The translations under genes were made by a program, and so were the position numbers. A stretch of 5,783 nt of DNA from Sedimentisphaerales bacterium (GTDB taxonomy: Bacteria; Planctomycetota; Phycisphaerae; Sedimentisphaerales; SM23-30). Position 1 is the stretch's first letter, and each line of letters starts with the position of its first letter. Of this stretch, positions 1-4,365 are shown piece by piece. The DNA is taken from positions 1 to 5,783 of the forward strand of contig DAOWAK010000098.1 of assembly GCA_030634605.1 (NCBI GenBank), given 5' to 3'. The notes beneath the pieces were generated by a model. The model was not told the origin of the DNA, searched no databases, and saw nothing but the letters and a program-made list of their open reading frames with translations.

Positions 1-256
1 ACCCGCCCGCCACTGCCGCCGCCGCACCACTGGCAATCGTCTCTTCCTCTTCGTCGCCCGGCTCACGCAAATGCACATGCATATCTATCAAGCCCGGCAC
101 GACGAGGTTGCCCTTGGCATCCACCACTTCATCAGCACCGGTCGAAACCTTGCCGATCTCCGCAATCTTGCCGTCCCGAACCAGCAGATTCGCAACCTTA
201 TCCACTCCGTTAGCCGGATCGATGATCCTGCCGTTTTTAATCAGCAGCGTTGTCAT
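1..256 (-). CDS. pyrC: Dihydroorotase, N-terminal part (runs off the window)
   Basis: Dihydroorotase cyclises N-carbamoyl-aspartate to dihydroorotate, the third step of de novo pyrimidine synthesis, in the cytoplasm. The visible 85 codons begin MTTLLIKNGRIIDP, the small beta-domain typical of cyclic amidohydrolases. At residues 54-67 comes PGLIDMHVHLREPG, the class I dihydroorotase signature; H60 and H62 are the first two zinc ligands, and R64 is expected to contact substrate. E71-E72-T73-I74 matches the conserved 'ETI' that follows. The remaining metal ligands and the catalytic Asp lie beyond the left edge. The ATG at 256 was chosen because the beta-strand start is placed as in the family; the AGGCGAAAG upstream is only a weak ribosome-binding site. 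It lies 165 nt downstream of pyrB on the same strand, the usual pyrB-pyrC order. Other cyclic amidohydrolases (allantoinase, hydantoinase) are less likely given the DMHVHLREPG motif and the pyr neighbours. Confidence 0.95.
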   Translation of the reverse strand, partial: MTTLLIKNGRIIDPANGVDKVANLLVRDGKIAEIGKVSTGADEVVDAKGNLVVPGLIDMHVHLREPGDEEEETIASGAAAAVAGG

Positions 257-421
257 TGTCTTTCGCCTGCCCTTTTCTTTGTAATCAATTTACTTTTCAA
301 TTACTCAATCTGACTTGTCATGCCCGACCAAACCTGTCGCGACGAGTGTTTTTTGTAGCTATTATCTTCTTTAATCCAAAATCCAAAACTCAAAATTCAA
401 AATCTCTTCAAGCTTCAGGCT
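257..421. other. pyrB-pyrC intergenic spacer with degenerate repeats
   Basis: This gap holds no gene. On the plus strand it contains an AT-rich stretch at about 372-402, built on the theme 'aatccaaaa / ctcaaaattc', of the same style as 4266-4320 (opposite orientation). Next to it a 'cttca'-rich stretch (403-433) runs into the 3' end of pyrB. Positions 312-326 (gacttgtcatgcccg) match the first half of the 34-nt palindromic repeat found complete at 1501 and 4179; the second half is replaced by unrelated sequence. I see no clear promoter or U-tailed hairpin. Confidence 0.6.
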
Positions 422-1423
422 TCATCCTTCATGCTTTCTTTTTTCAGCCGCCGCCTGGTTCACCAGAAACAGCACCGCCATACGAATCGTCAATCCATTG
501 GTCACCTGCCGCAATATCATACTGTTGGGCCCGTCGGCAATTTCGCTTTCCAGCTCCAGCCCGCGGTTGATCGGCCCCGGATGCATCACCAGCACATCCG
601 GCTTCGCCCGCTTCATCCGCTCCGAATTCAACGCGAACAGCCGCGAATATTCCCGCACCGACGGAAACGTCGGCGATCCGATCCGCTCGAACTGCACCCG
701 CAGCATATTTAACGCGTCCATCTCCCCGATTATCTCATCAAAATCATGACACACCGTAACCGGCAGCTGATCCGCCCCCGATGGCATCAGCGTCGGCGGC
801 CCCACCAGAAAAACCTCCGCTCCCAGCGTATGCAGCCCCCAGATATTACTCCGGGCCACCCGCGAATGAGCAATATCACCCACAATCGCCACCTTCATCC
901 CCGTCAGATCGCCCCGCGCTTCCCGCATCGTAAAAATATCCAACAGTCCCTGCGTCGGATGCTCATGAAAACCATCCCCGGCGTTCACCACGCAACAATC
1001 CACGCACTGACTCAATAAATAAGGCGCCCCGCCCGCACTGTGCCGAATCACAATAATATCAATCCCCATCGCCTCCAGGTTCTTCGCCGTATCCCGCAGC
1101 GTCTCGCCCTTGGACACACTCGAACCCTTCGCCGTGAACTCCAGCACATCGGCACTCAACCGACTCGCCGCCAAACGAAAACTGTTCCGCGTCCGCGTGC
1201 TGTCCTCAAAAAACAGATTCACCACCACCTTACCCCGCAACGCCGGAGCCTTCTTGATCGCACGCTCGGAAATATCCTTGAACCCTTCCGCCGTATCCAG
1301 AATGTGCACCAACTCCTGCTTCGAAAGATCCTCCAGACCCAGCAGATGCTTACGCGTCCAGACAAAACGATCTTTTGTCTCCGCCAACTTCATTTTTTGT
1401 CCCTGTTTCGCTTTCGTCGTCAT
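422..1423 (-). CDS. pyrB: Aspartate carbamoyltransferase, catalytic subunit
   Basis: Transfers the carbamoyl group from carbamoyl phosphate to L-aspartate, the committed step of de novo pyrimidine synthesis. Numbering from the ATG at 1423 (333 residues), the carbamoyl-phosphate signature FFEDSTRTRNSF is at 71-82, the mobile loop SSVSKGET (catalytic Lys) at 101-108, RHSAGGAP at 127-134, NAGDGFHEHPTQGLLD at 147-162, DIAHSRVARSN at 183-193 and the aspartate-loop motif HPGPINRG at 281-288. All are diagnostic and intact. The start is uncertain: a second ATG at 1393 has AGGGA a few bases upstream and would give 323 residues, nearer the usual length of about 305-320; the 1423 start adds MTTKAKQGQK. 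A TTG at 1489 lies in AT-rich spacer and was rejected. The C-terminal EKRKHEG overlaps repeat-like 'ttcatccttcatg' DNA. No regulatory-chain (pyrI) gene is seen. Ornithine carbamoyltransferase is excluded by the HPGPINRG motif and the context. Confidence 0.96.
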   Translation of the reverse strand: MTTKAKQGQKMKLAETKDRFVWTRKHLLGLEDLSKQELVHILDTAEGFKDISERAIKKAPALRGKVVVNLFFEDSTRTRNSFRLAASRLSADVLEFTAKGSSVSKGETLRDTAKNLEAMGIDIIVIRHSAGGAPYLLSQCVDCCVVNAGDGFHEHPTQGLLDIFTMREARGDLTGMKVAIVGDIAHSRVARSNIWGLHTLGAEVFLVGPPTLMPSGADQLPVTVCHDFDEIIGEMDALNMLRVQFERIGSPTFPSVREYSRLFALNSERMKRAKPDVLVMHPGPINRGLELESEIADGPNSMILRQVTNGLTIRMAVLFLVNQAAAEKRKHEG

Positions 1424-1500
1424 TGTTCCCGTCTCTTTTATTACTAAGCCCAAAAACTTATCCCGCCAGAACCTATTAATATAACTCAAATTGACCTGTT

Positions 1501-1534
1501 CGACTTGTCATGCCCGGCTTGATCGGGCATCCAG
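1501..1534. repeat. Palindromic dispersed repeat, copy 1 (34 nt)
   Basis: This 34-nt sequence is identical to 4179-4212. Its core is an inverted repeat, ATGCCCG and CGGGCAT (7 bp) around the loop GCTTGAT, flanked by CGACTTGTC and CCAG. It sits between pyrR and pyrB. A half copy is at 312-326. It resembles the REP-like families scattered through many bacterial genomes. Confidence 0.85.
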
Positions 1535-1544
1535 TCTTAAAAAA

Positions 1545-1562
1545 CTTTGTGTCCTCTGTGGC
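1545..1562. repeat. Two 9-nt units of the CTCTGTGNC repeat
   Basis: The units ctttgtgtc and ctctgtggc are in tandem. They belong to the same family as the four-unit tract at 5637-5672 upstream of glpX. Non-coding. Confidence 0.6.
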
Positions 1563-1619
1563 CAATCTTTTTGGTTGCGGTTAGATCGCACTAGATTAGT
1601 ACACACAAATTTTGTACAT

Positions 1620-1641
1620 AAAAAAAGCCGCAAACGCGGCT
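1620..1641 (-). terminator. Intrinsic terminator downstream of pyrR
   Basis: Read on the minus strand there is a perfect 6-bp stem AGCCGC/GCGGCT with loop GTTT (plus positions 1626-1641). It is followed at once by a run of T residues covering 1626-1620. It begins 10 nt after the pyrR stop codon, so it should end the pyrR transcript before pyrB. A competing antiterminator fold was not apparent. Confidence 0.8.
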
Positions 1642-1651
1642 ATAACAGACG

Positions 1652-2182
1652 TCATTCCAATATCACTTTCTCCGTGTCGTCCACTTCCGAAAGATAAACC
1701 TGCACGCGTTTATCCGCCGGCGCCTCGATCACCTTCCCCACATAGTCCGCCGCAATCGGCAGCTCCCGTGCTCCCCGATCAACCAGCACCGCCAGCCGAA
1801 TCGCTTTCGGACGACCAAAATCGATCAACGCATCCAGCGCCGCCCTAATCGAACGACCCGTATTGAGCACATCGTCAACCAGCACTATCACCCGATCGTT
1901 AATATCAAAATCAATCTCCGTCGAACGAACCGTTGGCTGCTGATAACCCATCTGATCCAGATCATCACGGTACAACGTAATATCCAACGTCCCGCAATCC
2001 ACTTCACCTGCCCCCAAATCCGATAGCAGCCCCTTCAATCGTTCCGCCAGAAGCTCACCACGCGAACGAATCCCCACCAGCGCCACCGAGCCGCCCTCGC
2101 CCGCCGAAGACAAAATCTGCCCCGCCATCTCCTCCAGCGCGCCAGATATCTGCCCGGATTCTAATATCACCTTCGTTGCCAA
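1652..2182 (-). CDS. pyrR: PyrR: pyr operon regulator / uracil phosphoribosyltransferase
   Basis: PyrR-family proteins have a type I phosphoribosyltransferase fold. They bind UMP/PRPP, can make UMP from uracil, and in many bacteria bind pyr mRNA leaders to promote attenuation. The 176-residue length fits the family (about 175-180). Visible motifs are LVGIRSRGELLAERL at 35-49, LDITLYRDDL at 66-75, the PRPP-binding loop VIVLVDDVLNTGRSI at 98-112 (D103/D104), and VDRGARELPIAADYVGK at 134-150. In Bacillus subtilis PyrR the matching stretch is RGHRELPI; here the His is Ala138. The start is a TTG codon at 2182: AGGAAG (2195-2190) sits 7 nt upstream, the N-terminus MATKVILES aligns with the family, and no in-frame ATG is usable. 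It lies upstream of pyrB, but a terminator separates them. RNA-binding activity cannot be judged from this sequence; the enzyme-family call is firm. Confidence 0.95.
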   Translation of the reverse strand: MATKVILESGQISGALEEMAGQILSSAGEGGSVALVGIRSRGELLAERLKGLLSDLGAGEVDCGTLDITLYRDDLDQMGYQQPTVRSTEIDFDINDRVIVLVDDVLNTGRSIRAALDALIDFGRPKAIRLAVLVDRGARELPIAADYVGKVIEAPADKRVQVYLSEVDDTEKVILE

Positions 2183-2195
2183 CCGTTCACTTCCT
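2183..2195 (-). promoter_or_regulatory. Ribosome-binding site fixing the pyrR TTG start
   Basis: AGGAAG on the minus strand (2195-2190) lies 7 nt upstream of the TTG at 2182. An ATG slightly further upstream reads AAC-AGG-AAG and then stops at TGA, so TTG is the only well-placed start. Confidence 0.7.
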
Positions 2196-2222
2196 GTTCA
2201 TCCAGAAAAAACCCGATTTTCC

Positions 2223-2228
2223 ATTATA
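2223..2228 (-). promoter_or_regulatory. Possible -10 box for pyrR
   Basis: A perfect TATAAT is present on the minus strand 41 nt before the pyrR start codon. The base pairs 16-18 nt further upstream do not resemble a -35 box; a TTGTCA lies 23 nt away, which is too far. If used, the leader would be only about 30 nt long, too short for an attenuator. Confidence 0.35.
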
Positions 2229-2399
2229 TAAAGCCGACCGATACCAGCCGTTGACAAAGTTTAACAACATCCCCGCACTCTTGCAAGCAGACAATCACAA
2301 ACATAGAAATTTAACCGAAAATTCCCTTAAACCCCCACCCCACAAAACCTTACACCGGCCAAAGCCAAACTCCCCATCAATCGCCCCCATAACCGCCCC

Positions 2400-3095
2400 T
2401 TACTTTTTACCCCGGCACTTCCGTCGCCGCATCAACATCAATCCCGCTGCCAAAATCACCCCCGCCGTCGGTTCCGGCACTATCGCGATCCGGTCGTACA
2501 GCGTATAACCCGCCGCCGAACTGGTCGTGTCCAGCTCCACAAACTCAAAATACAAATCCGCCGCCGGGTCCTCGATCACATAAGTACTCAAGAGCGTCTC
2601 TCGGGAATAAGTCTCAATCGTATCGCCCACCTTGACAAAGCTCACCTGCAAATCCGCCTCCAGTTGAATCGCCCCCAGATCAATCTTGTAGTGCGTATCG
2701 TCGTCAAAAATATCAAAAGGCAACTGATGATCCACGTTAGCCGTCGCCCCCGTCTGAAATATCGCCGGGTAATGCTTGACGTGACTGTACTTCGCCGGAT
2801 CATCACCCGACGCAAAAACCACACAGTCAATCTCAATCTCAAAATCACCCTCCAGCGTAAACGGCAAAATCACCCGCCCGCCGTTACGCGGCACCTCCGT
2901 CCGCATCATGCTCCGCCCCTGATACGTCTCAAACGTCGGCCCGCTCCAGACATACAAATCCCCTTCAGACGACCACCCCGGATCGCTGTCAAACTCCTCG
3001 ACAAAATCCCCAGCCGCACCCCCGGCCCACACCCCCATCACCACCAAAACCATCACCCACGCCACACCACCAAAGGCCGTCTTTCTTGAACTCAC
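2400..3095 (-). CDS. Exported PEP-CTERM protein, beta-rich, function unknown
   Basis: A 231-residue protein from the GTG at 3095, preceded by a near-ideal ribosome-binding site GGAGGAGGT with a 5-nt spacer. The N-terminus is a signal peptide: basic VSSRK, a hydrophobic core at about 8-25 (FGGVAWVMVLVVMGVW), and likely cleavage near GGAAG-DF at 26-31. The C-terminus is a classic PEP-CTERM sorting signal: VPEP at 206-209, a short hydrophobic segment at 210-222, then RRRK and further basic residues. Such proteins are processed by an exosortase at the membrane and end up on the surface or in extracellular matrix. The central part (FVEEFDSDPGW onward) is rich in Asp/Glu and alternating beta-like patterns, as in jelly-roll/LamG-like folds, but I do not recognise a specific domain. 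The frame stays open upstream to 3323, through a truncated DUF2335 sequence, so a 307-residue fusion is formally possible. The ribosome-binding site argues for separate initiation. Confidence 0.85.
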   Translation of the reverse strand: MSSRKTAFGGVAWVMVLVVMGVWAGGAAGDFVEEFDSDPGWSSEGDLYVWSGPTFETYQGRSMMRTEVPRNGGRVILPFTLEGDFEIEIDCVVFASGDDPAKYSHVKHYPAIFQTGATANVDHQLPFDIFDDDTHYKIDLGAIQLEADLQVSFVKVGDTIETYSRETLLSTYVIEDPAADLYFEFVELDTTSSAAGYTLYDRIAIVPEPTAGVILAAGLMLMRRRKCRGKK

Positions 3096-3109
3096 CTTAC
3101 ACCTCCTCC
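3096..3109 (-). promoter_or_regulatory. Strong ribosome-binding site of the PEP-CTERM gene
   Basis: GGAGGAGGT (plus 3101-3109) followed by GTAAG and the GTG start. It lies inside a reading frame open from 3323, and is the main reason to start the PEP-CTERM protein at 3095 rather than at the upstream ATG. Confidence 0.8.
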
Positions 3110-3146
3110 AACAGGGCCTGAAATCACAACCACCTCCAACAACTTC

Positions 3147-3152
3147 ATTATA
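3147..3152 (-). promoter_or_regulatory. Possible -10 box for the PEP-CTERM gene
   Basis: A perfect TATAAT on the minus strand, 52 nt before the GTG at 3095, inside the DUF2335 remnant. No acceptable -35 box lies 16-18 nt upstream, so support is weak. Confidence 0.3.
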
Positions 3153-3315
3153 ACGCCCTAATATCTCCGGCGGAGGCAAAGGGCCATAAAAATAAGATGC
3201 GTGTTCGGCAACTATGCGACTCTGTATCTCATCTTCACCTGAAGGGGGATCCAATGAATTATCCTGTTTAGATTCTATAAAATCAGAAGTTTCACTATTA
3301 GATTGAGATGATTTT

Positions 3316-3531
3316 TTAGCCATTTTCCTTTTCTCGGCATTTCCCTATAGCCTGCCGCAAATCTGACGCCACCATATCCCAATCCTGTTTAATCGCAAAC
3401 ATGTCCTTTTTTATCTGCCCTGTCAAGTTCACATCCAAATGGTGACTAAAATGTGTCGAACCTAAATCCATACAAGATGCCATCCCGCTCAAAAAACCAG
3501 ACTCACGTTTTAATCTTTTAAAATAATCCAT
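3316..3531 (-). CDS. Small protein (71 aa) preceding DUF2335, unknown function
   Basis: Starts at the ATG at 3531 and ends in an 8-nt overlap with the DUF2335 start (ATGGCTAA), so the two were probably translated together. The protein has a basic head (MDYFKRLKRE), a small Gly/Ser-rich segment (SGFLSGMASCMDLGS, 11-25), and a likely amphipathic C-terminal helix with DWDMVASDLRQAI at 50-62. There is no signal peptide and no transmembrane segment. I do not recognise a named family. I have an impression that small proteins with a 'FL.G.A...DLG' start and a 'DW..V..DLR.AI' end sit next to DUF2335 genes elsewhere, but this needs a search. A sigma70-type promoter lies about 90 nt upstream. The ribosome-binding site (GTGGG) is weak. 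The region is AT-rich relative to flanking genes, which could indicate acquisition by transfer. Confidence 0.65.
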   Translation of the reverse strand: MDYFKRLKRESGFLSGMASCMDLGSTHFSHHLDVNLTGQIKKDMFAIKQDWDMVASDLRQAIGKCREKENG

Positions 3532-3618
3532 AACTACCCACTGGATCTTTCAGTTACCAAAAAATTAACATCAAACTAAAACATCTCAAATCACAAATCC
3601 ATATAGCGACACACCATC

Positions 3619-3647
3619 ATTCTACCACGATATATCGGCACGGTCAA
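3619..3647 (-). promoter_or_regulatory. Sigma70-type promoter of the small-ORF/DUF2335 module
   Basis: On the minus strand TTGACC (3647-3642) and TAGAAT (3624-3619) are separated by exactly 17 nt, each differing from consensus at one base. The predicted transcript start near 3612 gives a leader of about 80 nt. The spacer contains a perfect 10-bp palindrome, CGATATATCG (3628-3637), a possible operator. The 3532-3754 gap otherwise shows only AT-rich sequence. Confidence 0.6.
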
Positions 3648-3727
3648 ACGTCACAAATAAATATAATTACTAATGACCTGCTTAACGTCCAATAATTTCT
3701 TGTAATCTTCGCCGCCAAAACTCTATT

Positions 3728-3752
3728 AAAAGCACCTCAGCTTCGTGAGTGC
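3728..3752 (-). terminator. Probable intrinsic terminator after the groES-like gene
   Basis: Starting 3 nt after the stop codon, the minus strand folds as GCACTCA-CGAAGC-TGAGGTGC: seven base pairs with one bulged G and a 6-nt loop, followed by TTTTAATA. The short T-run makes it weaker than the one after pyrR. Confidence 0.5.
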
Positions 3753-3754
3753 CG

Positions 3755-4087
3755 TCAACTACTCTTGCGAAAAACCGCTACCACATGCTCCAGATCCACC
3801 ACGAACAACCGGTTGCCTCCCTCAAAATCCACCGGTATCGCACTTTTCGGATTAAACAGCACCCGGTCATATTTCTTCAACGGCAGCATCGGGTCCGCCT
3901 CGATCTCCGCCGAAACCGCCACTATCCGACCCGTTATCGTCGGTATCTCAATGTTGTCCGGCAGCCGAATCCCACCCTTGGTCTCCTTCTTGTCCTCGTC
4001 CTTGCGAATAACCACCCGCTTACCGATCGGCTCTACCGTTTCCAGCCCACCCGTCGCTGTCTGATTGTCATCTTTGGAAGTCGCCAT
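3755..4087 (-). CDS. groES: GroES-family co-chaperonin, divergent and stand-alone
   Basis: GroES (Hsp10) forms a seven-membered lid on GroEL. This 110-residue protein keeps the family plan. A strand VEPIGKRVVIRKDED (18-32) is followed by the mobile loop, with KETKGGIRLPD at 34-44; its I-R-L matches the I-V-L that contacts GroEL. Then come GRIVAVS (53-59), YDRVLFNPKSAIPV (73-86) and a C-terminal strand LFVVDLEHVVAVF (93-105). It is about 12-15 residues longer than typical GroES, with a polar N-terminal extension (MATSKDDNQTATGG), and it lacks the usual 'VGPG' turn after the first barrel strands. No groEL lies in the window, so this may be an accessory copy. Start: the ATG at 4087 directly follows a GTG at 4090; both share the weak GGTGAG signal, and I prefer the ATG. 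The symbol marks family membership, not a claim that it is the primary GroES. Confidence 0.8.
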   Translation of the reverse strand: MATSKDDNQTATGGLETVEPIGKRVVIRKDEDKKETKGGIRLPDNIEIPTITGRIVAVSAEIEADPMLPLKKYDRVLFNPKSAIPVDFEGGNRLFVVDLEHVVAVFRKSS

Positions 4088-4120
4088 CACTCACCAACCA
4101 TTGTTTTAATAATTGTCCCA

Positions 4121-4156
4121 ACGGGTGGCACCGCCAAGCTCTGCTTGGGGGTGGTC
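4121..4156. repeat. GC-rich hairpin repeat upstream of groES
   Basis: Plus strand: CCAAGC (4134-4139), loop TCT, GCTTGG (4143-4148), extended by ACC/GGT across one G-G mismatch. Preceded by GGTGGCACC. Its form is that of a REP-like intergenic element and it lies directly upstream of the groES-like gene. Confidence 0.55.
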
Positions 4157-4178
4157 AATACCATCCCAGCCACCGCCG

Positions 4179-4212
4179 CGACTTGTCATGCCCGGCTTGA
4201 TCGGGCATCCAG
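4179..4212. repeat. Palindromic dispersed repeat, copy 2 (34 nt)
   Basis: Base-for-base identical to 1501-1534 and in the same orientation, with the same 7-bp ATGCCCG/CGGGCAT stem. Located between glpX and the groES-like gene. Confidence 0.85.
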
Positions 4213-4265
4213 GCTTGCCGCAATCCCAACCGTGCATTTCGCACAAAACATCCTTAACCGTTTTA

Positions 4266-4320
4266 GGTTTTGAACTTTGGGAAATTTGAATTTGTTTAGA
4301 ATTTAGAGCTTAGGATTTAG
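4266..4320. repeat. AT-rich degenerate 'aatttag/gatttag' tract
   Basis: A run of near-repeats of the type gaattt / tttagaattta / ttaggattta downstream of glpX. It resembles, in reverse complement, the tract at about 372-402. Non-coding; low-complexity origin cannot be excluded. Confidence 0.4.
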
Positions 4321-4365
4321 GGTTTCTTTAAAAATATTCGCCACTAACTGACCTCAAAGACCAGT

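Larger units (their letters stand above)
3096..3323 (-). pseudogene. Truncated DUF2335 protein gene (N-terminal part only)
   Basis: From the ATG at 3323 the frame encodes a Ser/Lys/Asp-rich, probably disordered head (residues 1-40), then ASYFYGPLPPPEILGRYNEVV (42-62). That stretch closely resembles the conserved opening of the DUF2335 family of small predicted membrane proteins (GPLPPPEIL..Y..VVPGAAERI). In intact members it is followed by a charged helix ('AERIL.MAE.Q..HR') and two transmembrane segments. Here it changes after VV to GGGCDFRPCWRRC, and the helix and membrane hairpin are absent. No stop codon intervenes before the downstream PEP-CTERM start, so the remnant may be made as the N-terminus of a 307-residue fusion. 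It overlaps the upstream small gene by 8 nt (ATGGCTAA), which suggests translational coupling, and AAAGGA just upstream could bind ribosomes. The DNA is visibly AT-richer than its neighbours. Family assignment rests on my recall of the motif. Confidence 0.6.

Noticed and set aside
1553..1566. Candidate PyrR-binding loop (GGCCACAGAGGACA on the minus strand)
   Set aside because: It partly fits ARUCCNGNGAGGYU but misses the key G and the YU end, and the sequence is accounted for by the dispersed CTCTGTGGC repeat.
1589..1617. Possible pyrB promoter TTGTGT-17-TCTAAC on the minus strand
   Set aside because: Only 3/6 and 4/6 matches to the consensus boxes; too weak to annotate, although pyrB does need a promoter after the pyrR terminator.
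1491..1697. Plus-strand frame beginning MTCSTCHARLDRAS
   Set aside because: Made from the 34-nt palindromic repeat and the 9-nt repeat; it also runs into the pyrR gene antisense.
3749..4273. Long plus-strand open frame of 174 codons
   Set aside because: It is antisense to the GroES-like gene, rich in His/Arg/Pro as expected for a reverse-strand shadow, and crosses a palindromic repeat.
4347..4365. Hairpin right after the glpX stop codon (ACTGGTC/GGTCAGT on the minus strand)
   Set aside because: It needs two G-U pairs and lacks a T-run directly downstream; the nearest run is more than 10 nt away, so I would not call it a terminator.
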